From Ophthalmolycus amberensis (taxonomy: Eukaryota; Chordata; Actinopteri; Perciformes; Zoarcidae): a stretch of 64,000 bases of DNA. The stretch is from positions 42,501-106,500 of the forward strand of contig JAFEUB010001576.1 of NCBI GenBank assembly GCA_024529925.1, read 5' to 3'. A program made the position numbers and the translations under genes. Positions 33,522 to 47,800 of this stretch are shown piece by piece. The notes under the pieces were generated by a model, which was not told the DNA's origin, made no database searches, and saw nothing but the letters and a program-made list of their open reading frames with translations. Positions within the stretch are counted from its first letter, which is position 1, and each line of letters opens with the position of its first letter.

Positions 33522-36500
33522 TTAGATGGGGGGGGGGATGTAGTGGGGGGGCGGCGCTGTGATGTAACCAACCACGTGGGCAGAGTTAGGGGTGGGGCAG
33601 TAGACCCGCTGTGTGTGGCCTCCAGTCTGCAGGGCCCCCCAGTGGGCAGAGGGGGAGAGGCAGTAGGAGGAGTGATGGGCGAGGTGAGGAGGGGGAGGGG
33701 CCGAGGGCAGGTAGGTGGCGGGGGGCGGACCTTCGTACGGCAGGTGCAGCAGCGACGGGGAGGGGAGGGGCGTCTGATCCTGGTACAGGAGAGAGGGGGT
33801 GGTGCCTGGAGGAGCGGGGCTAGTCGAGGAGGAGGAGCCTTCTCCTGAGGGGGCGGGGCCTGATGGAGGAGACAGAACAGATCACATTAGATCAGAGGAG
33901 TCCCCAACACAATGCATGCTGGGTAGATTTGTGCCCGACTTGCACTGACGTCATGAACACGTGGTCATCGATGACCTCATGATGGCTATTAGTCTCATGT
34001 TTAATTTTAATCTAAAAACATCTTGTGTGATTGATAATGATAATCATCATAATCTTATTGTTTAATAATACGATTAATATTAACCAATAATAATTATTAA
34101 CTAGAAAATGCATTGGAATGCTGAAATTAATTGTAAAGAAAATGCTGAAAGTACAGAAATGTGAGACTACCCGTCTGAAAAATGTTGAAGCCCGAAAGCA
34201 TTTAAACTGCACTGCTGAAAACCCTTCTAGTTGAAATGTCTAACTATGGTTTCTGTAGCTGAAAGTATGAGAAGAAGAAGCCTTTGAAAGTTGAAGAAGT
34301 TTAACGGGATTTGAAGATTTTCTCCATAGAGATCCCATTCAAAAGAAAATTGCAAAAAGTTTAAAGATTACAAATATGAAAATTCATTTCACCCCTCTCC
34401 TGAAAGAGCTGAACATTTTGATATTCGAATGGTTTCTGTGGCTTAAAACATTTCATCAGTGGTAATATTTGTAGTAGTAGTAGTAGTTGTATTAGTAGTC
34501 GTAGTAATAGCTGTAGTATTGGTCGTAGTATTTAATATAACAGTAGTAGTAGAATAAGTAGTAGTAGTAATAGTAATGGCAGTAGAGGAAGTAGCAGTAG
34601 TAGTAGTACTAGTAGCAGTCGTACTAATAGCTGTAGTAGTATTAGTACTGGTAGTAGCAGCAATAGCAGTTGTAGTAGTAATAATATTAATGGTAGCCGT
34701 AATAGTAGTAGCAGTAATAGTAGTAGTAATAGTAGCAACAGCAAAAGTTGTAGTAGAAGTAGTAATACTATATTAGCAGCAGCAGCAGCAGTAGTAGTTG
34801 TCGCAGTATTAGTAAGAGCATGAAAGAGGACTACAGATGAAAAATAGCCTTTTGGCTAACTGGCACATTTGCAGAAATGTTTTTATTAATGTGCACTGTC
34901 CCGTTCAAATAAACCAATAAATAAATAAAATAGCATTCATTATTTCAACAAAAAAGCCTAATTTTGAGTTTAATGTTTAAATACAATTAATCCATGGGGC
35001 TTTCATTTTGAAAGGGTGGGGCTGGGTGGGGGGGGGAGGAGAGGAGACAGAATCAGAATGTATGAAACACAAACAGGTTATTAAATGACAGGCTTCATCA
35101 CAAGCATTTCAGTTAGAATTCACTCTGGGGCTTTTATTTTGAAGTGGGGGGGGGGGGGGGGGGGGGGGGGGTGGAAAGTCCTCTTAAAATCTCTAAGACC
35201 TATCACAAATTAAAAACATATGATGTTATTACAGTAATTCCATCTGAAATTAATGATACCTTCAGGGATTATTACTCTAATTTATATAAATCAGAAAGCC
35301 CACCCAACAACACAGACATGGAAAAGTTCCTTGAGGGTCTCATATTCCCAAATATTGATAACAGCCAAGAAAAGAGACTAGACCAACCATTGAATACAAG
35401 CGAAATACTGGGATCAATTAAAGCTATACAAAGCGGCAGAGCACCTGGGCCAGATGGTTTCCCCATTGAATTTTTTAAGGCATTCTCAGATAAACTATTA
35501 CCACTTTTGCGTGATATGTTCAACGACTCTTTAACCCGAGGTACTCTGCCACAAACCCTGACAAATGCATCAATTACTCTGTTGTGAAAACCCGGGAAAG
35601 ATGCAAATGAATGTGGATCCTACCGACCAATTTCTCTTCTTAATGCAGATTATAAGATTCTGGCAAAAGCCCTAGCTATGCGTCTGGAAACAACAATTCA
35701 TGAAGTAATTTCTGAAGACCAAACTGGCTTCATAAGGAATCGCCATTCTTTCAGTAATATCCGCCGCCTTTTCAATGTTATCTACTCCCCTGTGTCCTGT
35801 GAGGTCCCAGAGATGGTTATCTCTCTAGATGCAGAAAAGGCATTTGATAGGGTGGAATGGCCATATCTCTTCAGGATTTTGGAAAAGTTTGGTTTTGGTC
35901 CTAAATTTGTGGCATGGGTAAAACTCCTCTACTCCTCACCTAGCGCCTCTGTCGTCACCAATAGATCAAACTCAGAATATTTCAATTTATACCGAGGTAC
36001 CCGCCAAGGCTGCCCGTTAAGTCCCTTATTATTTGCCTTAGCTATCGAACCATTATCCATTGCTCTTAAAGCATCCCCTAACATTAAAGGAATTCACAGA
36101 TGGAGCACTGAGCACAGAGTCTCGCTATATGCCGATGATTTATTAGTTTATATTTCGGACCCGGTGGAATCTGTCCCCGCACTAATTGAAGTCCTGAAGC
36201 AATTTGGGACATTCTCAGGATATAAATTAAATTTCTCCAAAAGTGAATGCTTCCCTTTAAACAATTTGGCAATAAAGACTCCAGGAATGCAACTGCCTTT
36301 CCACAAGTGTGAGTCTGAATTCAAATATCTTGGCATCTATATCACCCGTAAATTTGAGAGTTTATATAATAGGAATTTCTCTCCACTAAATGAAGACAGA
36401 CTTTGACAGATGGAAAAATATCTATACTTCATTAACAGGCAGAGTTAATTCTGTCAAGATGATTGTTCTACCACGCTTCTTATATCGGTTTCAATGTCTG

Positions 36501-39500
36501 CCAGTGTTCCTGCCGAAACTCTTTTTTACTACCTTAGATAAGCATATTACAGGCTTCCTATGGGATAATAAACAACCGCGGATAAGTAAAGTGATGCTAC
36601 AAAGACATCGATCTCAAGGTGGACTTTCTCTTCCCAATTTCAGATATTACTACTGGGTAGCAAATATACAGAAAATAATATACTGGATCAAACTCCCTCA
36701 AGTAAGCTGGTGCCTAACTGAAGCTAAATCTTGCCCATCATCTTCTCTTCTAGCATTGGTAACCTCGAGACTACCGTTCTCCCCAAGAAAATATTCATCC
36801 AACCCGATAGTAATTGCAACATTAAAAATTCTGGCGCAGTTTCGCGTACAATTTGGCTTCAAAGATCTATCTACTGTAACCCCTATTCATGATAATCACC
36901 TCTTCCCTCCAGCCAGACTGGACCATGCATTCTCGCTATGGCTTAAAAATGGCATTTTCAACATGGGTCAGTTATACATTGGTGGGGTGTTCGGAAGCTC
37001 TGAGGATATATTTAAGAAATATAATATCCCTCACTCCCATCTGTTTCGCTACTTTCAAGTGCGAAATTTTGCTAAATCTAACAACCCCAATTTTCTGAGT
37101 CCACCGCTAGACTCCGTGTATGAGGAAATTCTGAACACACCACCAGAGGAAAAAGGATTTATATCCAGAATATATCAAACCATTAACTCAATTACTGTGA
37201 CTAACATTGTCAAAATCAAAGTAGACTGGGAAAAAGAACTTGCCATGAACATACCAGACTCATTTTGGAACCAGGCCCTAATTAGAGTCAATAACAGCTC
37301 TTCGTGTGCACGGTTAAATGTACTACAATTCAAGGTACTGCATCGCCTGCACTACTCTAACTTTAAACTTTCAAAAATGTACTCCAATGTAAAGGATAAC
37401 TGCAATAGATGTCACAACTCACCAGCAGATCTTACTCACATGTTTTGGTTCTGCCCCCAACTAGCAAATTACTGGGAGACAATATTCAAAGTTCTATCAC
37501 AATCCCTTAATCTGAATATTTTACCCAACGCCTGGATGTGCATCTTTGGTGTTCAGGGGAGTGGAGGTCAGACGTTAATGAAGCAACACAAAAACATAAT
37601 TGCTTTCTCGACCCTCTTGGCACGAAGGAGAATCCTATTGGACTGGAAGTCACCTCGTCCTCCCAGTTCCTCCATGTGGTTAAAGGACCTGGTGTTCTTT
37701 CTAAAGTTGGAGAAAATTAAGTTCTCGCTGCGGCGACAGCCTGAGAAATTCGAATCTACTTGGGGTCCGATCATACGATACTTTGATAAATTGAAGACTC
37801 ATTAGATTCATAAACCATTTCTGTGGCCTTGACCGATTTTATTTAATTTATTTATTTATTTTTATTTAGTTATCTTGACGTTGTAGGAATTAAGAATAGC
37901 AATAACTTCCAATTTCCAAAAACTCATTACTGGTTTCTGTTTGTCTGTAATACCCTCCTACACCATTTGTACTTTTGTGTATACTTGAGCTACTAATACT
38001 GTAATGTGCTTTTTGACGATTGAAGCAGTGCGATTTGTTCTGTGTTGGGGGAATGTTGGGGGGGGGGGGACGGGGGGACGGGGGGGAAATGACATGTGCA
38101 ATGTATAACTGTGTACTCTGCTTTTGAGAATAAACACAATTTACAAAAAAAAAATCTCTAAGACCTGAATGACTGTATGAGAGCGAGAGCGAGAGACAGA
38201 CAGACAGACGGTCTAACAATCCTCCAAGTCGTGTGTGTAGAGACAGAGCGAGAGCCTGCGTGTGTGTAACTGGTTGCCATGGTGAGGACGCACCTGGTGT
38301 TAGAGGCAGACTGATTAACAAACGTCACAGTAATCAGTGATTTTGAACAAAACCCCTTACCGGTTCAACCGGTATACCGCTTTTAATTTCCCAGTATGAT
38401 ATGAAGTTTTCATACACCGTCATACCGGTGCTTAGAAACAACTTCTGTCGCTCTTCAACAGGCAGCAGAATATATTGTTCGCCGCTGTGAGCGCTTGGCA
38501 TCTATTTTATTGGTGCATTACCGTCACCTTCTGCTCCGGAGTGTGGATCAGACATTAGGCTGTGGGCGCTGCAGGCGGAGCTAGTTGTCTTAAGTGTATT
38601 GAGTGGGAACCCTATTCACGGTTATAACGTTATAACAACAATTAACAACCCACAACTAACGCTCTTTAACAACAAAACACCACGACACAACAGTTTGTGA
38701 CACAAACAATTTGTAACACTAATAATTGTACGTTTATAAAATTTCTCCGCCGAACTGCATGCTGGGTAAAGCTCGCTAACAGTCTGCTAACAGCTGGGAG
38801 GCTCTGTCGCGCCAGTAACTTTACATTAAAGAACAGAACAGAGCGATGCAGGATGAACAAAGACTGAACAACAGAAGGTATTTAGGTCAGACACATATGC
38901 AACGCTGATTACCGTAATATGTGTGGTATTTGTTATGAATGTATGTTGGTACGTAGACGGTGATAAGAAGCTGTACATTGAGGGACTTCTTCTTTAAATT
39001 CCATTGGCGGATCGCAACCAACTTGCATAGGTGCATACCGCCACCTAGTGTACATTTTCAGGGTAACCTTTTCTTCACTGTTCTGACAATAAAATAAAAC
39101 TACATACATGCATACATACCTAAACAACACCTAACAACTAAATCCTACGGTCTAATCCCGTTTCTTTCCTTGGAGGGGCTTAGGACCCAGGGGAATGTAG
39201 GTGAAGGAAACAGGAAGTGACGGAACGGAAAACACGCCACACTAACAGCTGTTCACCACTCGCTGGCCGGCCGTTTCTTTTCGGCGTTAATTAATTAATG
39301 CTTTCAACTCGAAAAAAAAATACCGTGACATACAGTGAAACCGCCAGAATCTTACAAAATACCGTGATATGCATTTTTGGTCAGCCCTAATACACACAGA
39401 CATATATAAAGAGAGATCTTCACTATCTGACACAACAGAGAGTACTGACCGCAGCTGTGTCCGTCTCCTGCCCTGGTGGATTCTGGGTAGTAGGAGGGGG

Positions 39501-39544
39501 GTTGATGGAGTCCTCGTGTCTCAGGGTACAAAGGAGTGACGGCT

Positions 39545-39578
<34 letters not shown>

Positions 39579-42282
39579 CAGTATAATAATATATATGATA
39601 TTATATCATAAATAAATCATACGATGAGGTCATATAAACAAACAAGTGAACAGATTTAAGTTCCTGACGTGGTCCTCATCTCATGAACATCAATCATCTT
39701 CATCGGAGGAGGAACAGAGACATTACAAACTACCAAGAGAACTTCAGGGTCCAGGAGATTAGAGATCTACAGATTAAAACCAGAACATCTAGGACCAGAA
39801 CAAGCAGTCACCGGAAAAAGGAGGAATTTACAAGATTAAAAAACAGAACATCTTGAGATACAGAAGAATCAGCTGATGAACCATCAGGCTTCAGATCAGC
39901 TCATTACTACCTCTAAAACTAACTAACTCATTAACTCACAGATTAACTCACTAACACACCACCACATGAACCAACTCACCACCACATCAACCAACACATC
40001 AACCAACACACCAACCAACACATCAACCAACACACCAACCAACACATCAACCAACTCACCACCACATGAACCAACTCACCACCACATGAACCAACTCACC
40101 ACCACATGAACCAACTCACCACCACATGAACTAACTCACCACCACATGAACCAACTCACCACCACATGAACCAACTCACCACCACATGAACCAACTCACC
40201 ACCACATGAACCAACTCACCACCACATGAACTAACTCACCAACACATGAACCAACTCATCAACACATGAACCAACTCATCAACTCATCAACACATGAACC
40301 AACTCACCAACACATGAACCAACTCACCACCACATGAACCAACTCATCAACACATGAACCAACTCATCAACACATGAACCAACTCACCAACACATGAACC
40401 AACTCACCAACACATGAACCAATCTCACCAACACATGAACCAATCTCACCAACACATGAACCAATCTCACCAACACATGAACCAATCTCACCAACACATG
40501 AACCAACTCACCACCACATGAACCAACTCACCAACACATGAACCAACTCACCACCACATGAACCAACTCACCACCACATGAACCAACTCACCACCACATG
40601 AACCAACTCACCACCACATGAACCAACTCACCAACACATGAACCAACTCACCAACACATGAACCAACTCATCAACACATGAACCAACTCATCCACCACAT
40701 GAACCAACTCACCACCACATGAACCAACTCACCACCACATGAACCAACTCACCAACACATGAACCAACTCACCAACACATGAACCAACTCACCAACACAT
40801 GAACCATCTCACCAACACATGAACCAACTCACCACATGAACCATCTCACCAACACATGAACCATCTCACCAACACATGAACCAACTCACCACCACATGAA
40901 CCAACTCACCAACACATGAACCAACTCACCAACACATGAACCAACTCACCAACACATGACCAACTCACCACCACATGAACCAACTCACCACCACATGAAC
41001 CAACTCACCACCACATGAACCAACTCACCACCACATGAACCAACTCACCACCACATGAACCAACTCACCACCACATGAACCAACTCACCACCACATGAAC
41101 CAACTCACCAACACATGAACCAACTCACCACCACATGAACCAACTCACCAACACATGAACCAACTCACCACCACATGAACCAACTCACCAACACATGAAC
41201 CAACTCATCAACACATGAACCAACTCACCACCACATGAACCAACTCACCAACACATGAACCAACTCACCAACACATGAACCAACTCACCAACACATGAAC
41301 CAACTCACCACCACATGAACCAACTCACCAACACATGAACCAACTCACCAACACATGAACCAACTCACCAACACATGAACCAACTCACCAACACATGAAC
41401 CAACTCATGAACCAACTCAAACTGATTAACTAACTCATTAACTCACTCATTAAGTACAGTAAAAACTGTCAGTTCGACATTTGATAATAAGAGCTGAGGA
41501 TGCTGCTGATTGGTGGTCACACCACCAATGAACTGACAGCTCTCTCTCACCCAGCAGCCAATCAGAGAGTGAGTAGGCCTTACCATGCAGAGGGGGCTCT
41601 TGGTTCAGGTAGGGGGTGTAGTGCTGGTAGGAGTAGGAGGCCTCCTGCGAGGTGGCGGGGTACGCCTGCTGCTGCCAACAGCTCTGATGGTACCACTGTA
41701 GAGGAGGGAGGGGGAGAGGGGGGGGGGGGGGGTTAGTTAGTAAAGAGGGGGGGGGGGGGGGCAGAGTTAGTTATTCTCTTACCTGGACTCCTAAGTTGAA
41801 GTAATACTGGAGGACTCTGCAGTCTATACACACACACACACACACAAAGAGAAGACGGGAAGTGAGACGAGAAGCTGCAACAGGAAGGGACACGGTGTGT
41901 TTATGTTGGTTGACCTCTGACCTCGGGGTAAATCACTGCCGTTGGGGTCATAGGAGTAAGGGGGCGGAGCTACCATGGTGCAGACAGGCTCACCTAACTC
42001 GTTAACCAACCAGGGAGAAGAGGCTGGAATCGCCATGGCAACTAAGAACAGAAAAAAAACACAATCACCGTTGTTGCATTGCACTGTGTGTGTGTGTGTG
42101 AGTGTGTGTAAGACTGTGTGTGTGACTGTGTGTGTGAGACTGTGTGTGTGTGTGTGTGTACCTGAGCGTGTCTGTGTAGCTGCCGGCAGGTGGGCAGTTG
42201 CAGGTACACGTGATGATGGAGAAGAGGGTGAGGAGGAGGAAGAGGAGGGTGAAGAGCAGATGACTAATGGTTTCACTACCTG

Positions 42283-42328
<46 letters not shown>

Positions 42329-44827
42329 GCACACACAAACTAGTGATGAGCGGCAGCCAATCAGAGACTGAATTACGATGGAATTAGTACAGAAACTAAC
42401 CATTTCAGGAAGCTATCGTCGTGTTTTAAGTGAAGAGAAGCTCAGATGCGTTGACCGATTGATGGTGAGACAAAGGTGAGAGGGGGGTGAGGAAGAGGGC
42501 GAGGGGATGTAGGTAAAGGGTTGTAGGCGAAGGGGTGAGGGGACGTAGGTAAAGGGATGTAGGTAAAGGGTTGTAGGCAAAGGGGCGAAGGCACGTAGGT
42601 AAAGGGATGTAGGTAAAAGGATGTAGGTGAGGGGACGTAGGTAAAGGGATGTAGGCAAAGGGGCGAAGGCACGTAGGTAAAGGGATGTAGGTAAAAGGAT
42701 GTAGGTGAGGGGACGTAGGTAAAGGGATGTAGGTAAAGGGTTGTAGGCAAAGGGGCGAAGGCACATAGGTAAAGGGATGTCGGTAAAGGGGCGAAGGCAC
42801 GTAGGTAAAGGGATGTCGGTAAAGGGGCGAAGGCACGTAGGTAAAGGGACGTAGGTGAGGGGACGTAGGTAAAGGGATGTAGGTAAAGGGATGTAGGTAA
42901 AGGGATGTAGGTGAGGGGACGTAGGTAAAGGGATGTAGGCAAAGGGATGTAGGCAAAGGGGTGAGGGGACTTAGGTAAAGGGATGTAGGCGAAGGCGAGG
43001 GGACGACGGGACATAAGTGAGACGTTGGCGAGGGCAACATGTGTAAACATGGTGTAAACATGGTGTGTACCTGCTGTGTGTAGCTGTAGTTCATCTCTGG
43101 TCTCGGTGGAGAGTCAGCAGTTCCTCTTTCCTGGTCGTCCTTTCAAAATAAGAGAAACATTTTTTTTGTCACATTTGTGGATTTGAGATGCCACAACACA
43201 AACCCACTGAAAACATCCAGCAGGTCTGAGGTCAGGTGTGTTACCTGGTTGGTGGAGGGCTCAGCAGCAGAGTAAACACCGGAGGTCTGGTAGTTCTGAT
43301 CTGAAAACAGGTCACATTCAGACTGCATCACTTCCTTTTCTTGTCTCCTTGTCCCTTAGTGAAGACTTCCAGGTAAGCTTTACTCACCCTGAGTGATGTA
43401 GATGTAATCCTCCGTGTACTCGGCTGACAGAAACACACACACAGTAATCAGATTACATGGAACAACTTCCTGCTGACTCCTAAACAATAAAAGAGGACTT
43501 ACCCTGGTCCTCCACGGTGCTGGTGTCCTCCTGATCCTCCTCTGATGAACAGACGGGGTTGCTCCCTGGAGGAGGTGCGGGGGGGAGGGGCCCCGAGCCT
43601 CTCTGAACTCTGTAGGAGGAGCCAGTGGGAGGGGGCGGAGCTCCCATGGAGGGAGGAGGGGCCACAGTGGGGCCCTGAGAAGGGGAGGAGCCACATTCTA
43701 TTACATCAGTCACATGACGACTCGGAGACATGACGCCAAGGAGACAAGGAGACATGACGCCAAGGAGACATGACGCCAAGGAGACATGCAGACATGACGC
43801 CAAGGAGACATGACACCAAGGAGACAAGGAGACATGACGCCAAGGAGACATGCAGACATGACGCCAAGGAGCCATGGAAACATGACACCAAGCAGACATG
43901 ACACCAAGGAGACAAGCAGACATGACACCACGGAGACATGGAGACATGAAGCCAAGAAGACAAGGAGACATGACGCCAAGGAGACATGACACCAAGGAGA
44001 CATGGAGACATGAAGCCAAGGAGACATGATACCAAGGAGACAAGGAGACATGACACCAAGGAGTCAAGGAGACATGACGCCAAGGAGACATGACGCCAAG
44101 GAGAGATGACACCAAGGAGACAAGGAGACATGACACCAAGGAGACATGGAGATATGAAGCCAAGGAGACATGACGCCAAGGAGACATGACACCAAGGAGA
44201 CAAGGAGACATGACACCAAGGAGACATGACGCCAAGGAGACATGGAGACATGAAGCCAAGGAGACATCACACCAAGGAGACATGACGCCAAGGAGACATG
44301 GCGCCAAGGAGACATGGCGCCAAGGAGACATGGCGCCAAGGAGACATGATGCCAAGGAGACATGCCGCCAAGGAGACAATGACGCCAAGGAGACACGACA
44401 ACAAGGAGACACGTCGACAAGGAGACACGTCGACAAGGAGACATGGTATTTTCCTCACAGCCAGCGGAGGGAAGACTCCGTCGGCGTCGTCCAGCTGGTA
44501 GAAGGTGATGGTGGTGTCCAGGTCGGACGGCTCCTCCTCCTCGACCTCCGGGGGGAAACCAAACTGACCGTCTTTATTCATGGCCGCCGCCAGCTGACGG
44601 CGACTGCGACTGAACAAAAACAAACGACGTTAACGACAAACGTTTGTCTTTGTGGTAGTCCTGTTGTCATGGTCACCATGTGTCATGTGATGCGTGTTGT
44701 TTACCGTGACCTGAAGGCATAGCTCTCGTAGTCATGGTAATATCTCCTGCCAGGGTGGTAATAGGTCAACTGAGGACCAATCAGGTGACGGTTCAGGAAA
44801 CGGGTGGAGCTTCTGATCAGAATCCAT

Positions 44828-44862
<35 letters not shown>

Positions 44863-47800
44863 AGAGAGGAGTTCCTCAGACATGTTTGTGACCTACAGGG
44901 GTGTGGCTTGCACATCTCAAGGATATAAATAATCAGTCCAGTCAGTTTCACTGCAGAGTGTATTTGGCTTCTGGAGGGATACTGAACTACTGACTCAGCT
45001 AGAATACACTAAGTATATTGTTCCTGCTTTAACTAGTTACTAGTTATTAGCTGTACCTAGGCTGCTTCAGTGTTAATACTTTTGCAGTTTCTCATTGTGT
45101 ATGGTAGGTGTGATTTAGTTTCACCTGGTCAATTGCCCTCTTAAGTGGCAGGGGCGTGGCTTGCACTCCTGGCAAACAATGACCAATCAGTAGGTAGCTG
45201 TCCTTAACTGGTGGTTGAAGCATCAGGCAAACGAAGGCAACAGGGCGACTTTGTCAAGCACAGACTTCTCGAGCGTGTACTTGCGGGTCAGTAATCTGTT
45301 TGTATTGACTACCATGTGTTTGCATCCTATTTCTGTCCGGTGGTCACGTAGACATTGGGCCACTCCCAGGTGCCGTGACCCCACTAACCTCATCTCTCCT
45401 ACTCTCTCAGCTCATGGCGAGCAAGCGGTGGCAGGAGGGCTGAGTTCATCTCAGGCTACGCTTCCTTGCTCTCTCTCAGCTTTCTTGCTCTAACTGAGAC
45501 CTGGATCACAACAGAAAACACCATCACACCTCCAGCTCTGTCAGACGTGGACTCTGTCTCTCACACTGCAGAGCTGTGAGGCGAGGTGGTGGTACTGGCC
45601 TGCTACTCTCCCCAAAAAACTCTTGTCTCTGTTCCTCAGTTCTCCCCGTCCTCTTTCGAATTTCATGCTGTTACTGTCACTTATCCAGTCAAGCTGTTGT
45701 GTATCGCCCACCAGGCCCTCTTGGTGAGTTCCTGGAGGAGCGCGACACATTAGTCTCGCACTTCCATGACGATGGCTCAGCACTCATCCTGCTCGGTGGC
45801 TTCAACATCCAGACTGATGAGTTACAACCTCTTCTTTCCTTCCTCTCCTCCTTTGTACCTGTTCCACTCCTCTTCTCCTCCGACCCACAAGGCAACCAGC
45901 TGGATCTCATCTTCACGAGACTCTGTTCTACTGCTAACCTCTCCGTCACTCCCCTCCAGCGCTCTGACCACTGTCATGTCCTACTCCCTCTCCTCTCCCC
46001 CCCCCCAGGGCAGTGAATGGAACAGCTCCTTCCTATCTCCAGGCCGTGGTCAAGCCCTACACCCCCCCCCCCCCGACCTCTTGGCTCTGCTGCCTCGGGG
46101 CGATCGGTCGCCCCGAGGCAGTCACTGCCCATCTTTCATCAGGCTGAAGACTCACCTCTTCAAGAAGCACTACCTGAACCGTCACTCACCACTTACTGTG
46201 TTCATACTAGTTTTGTTTCTGTACTTCTCTGGTTGATGCTCTATGATGCTTGTTTAAAGGAGATGCACTTATGACTTCTGGTGACTAGTAGTTCTCTTGA
46301 ATATGTTGAATACACTTGTTGTAAGTCTCTTTGGATAGAAGCGTCTGCTGAATGACTGTAATGTGATGTACAGGTGTTGGTCTGCTTGAGTCCCACCTGG
46401 AGGCTCCATAGCGAGGAGGTCTGGCTGAGGAGGGGTGGTGGTGTGGGGGGGCGTAGGGGTCGTAGGTCATGGCTCCCGGTGAGGGCGGGCGGAGGTGGCC
46501 CGCTGGCTGGAAGCGGGGGGGCAGGGCGGAGGGAGCCGGGCCTCCGTAGGACGGCGGTGGCATCAGAAGCTCCGCCCCCTTCAACCCGCTGCTGCCACGA
46601 GACTTCCTGAAGTAGCGATGACGGTGATGATGTCGCTGACCACGAGGGTCCGTGTCTGGCAGAAGAGACATGGAGACAGTGAGACATGGCGAGACATACG
46701 GGGAGACATACGGCGAGACATACGGCGAGACATCTGTTTTTCAATCTGGTTTCAGAACGTCTCACAGCACTGAATCTGCCCTTTTAAAAAATTGTAACGA
46801 CCTTTTACTCATTGCGGATGCTGGAGATTCCGCCATTTTGCTTTTACTTGATCTCTCTGCTGCTTTGACACTGGACCACGACGTTTTAATCTCCCGACTT
46901 GAGCATTCTGTCGGCATCCGAGGTACTGCCCTACAATGATTTAAGTTCTACCTGACCGACAGATCATTCTGTCAACATGGACAACTGCTCCTCTCAACCG
47001 GCCCCCTGACCTGTGGGGTACCGCAGGGGTCCATTTTGGGTCCACTACTGTTCTCACTCTACATGCTGCCTCTTGGATCCATTTTCCAGAAACACAACAT
47101 TTATTATCACCTCTACGCCGACGACATTCAAATATACCTTCCCCTCAAACCTGGAACTGCCTCAATAAATGAATGTGCTGCCTGGCTGTCAAAAGCTGTC
47201 TCGCTAAATGTTCTATGCCTCAATGACGGTAAAACAGAGATCATGCTAATAAATCCCTTTCAGCTGCTATAACGGACATTCATTGTGTCTTGGCCTCATG
47301 ACAACCCACTGCAAATTCCATGTCAAAGATCTGGGTGTGATCTTGGACTCATCTTTTATATTGGACCTCCAAGTTGCGTCCGTGGTCAAAGTTGGCTTCT
47401 TTCAGCTAAGACTCTTAGCTGAGGTCAAAGCCTTTCTCTCCTTGAAAGACCTGGAGAAAGTTACTCATGCTTTCATCACCTCCAGGCTGGACTATTGTAA
47501 TTCTTTGTATGCTGGAATTGGCAAAAAACTTCGATCACGCCTTCAGTTGGTGCAGAACTCTGCAGCGAGACTTTTAACTGGTGCACGCAGGCGTGAACAC
47601 ATTTCACCGATCTAAAAATCTCTTCATTGGCTGCCTGTAGAGTACAGAATTTTAAAATGTTATTTGTTTTTAAGTGTTATAAGGTCTGTGTGACCTGCTG
47701 CAGCCCTATACCACCTCGCTCACTAAGATCTCGGCCAACAGCTTTTAGTTGTTCCAAAAACAAATGACAAACCGGGCCGCCCGGTCCTTCTGTTGCTGCC

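Noticed and set aside
34532..34776. Poly-Leu and poly-Val frames like membrane segments
   Set aside because: Trinucleotide repeat read on both strands.
39950..41410. Regular direct repeats resembling a CRISPR array
   Set aside because: Units are contiguous with no unique spacers, and the genome is eukaryotic.
41824..42336. 170-codon minus-strand frame as a separate gene
   Set aside because: It joins two real alg13 exons (41922-42041, 42162-42279) through an intron that happens to be open; splicing phases favour the exons.
42413..44444. Long Pro/Tyr- and Ser/Leu-rich minus-strand frames
   Set aside because: Minisatellite translations; only the segments at 43503-43674, 43388-43423 and 43245-43300 are alg13 exons, supported by splice sites and homology.
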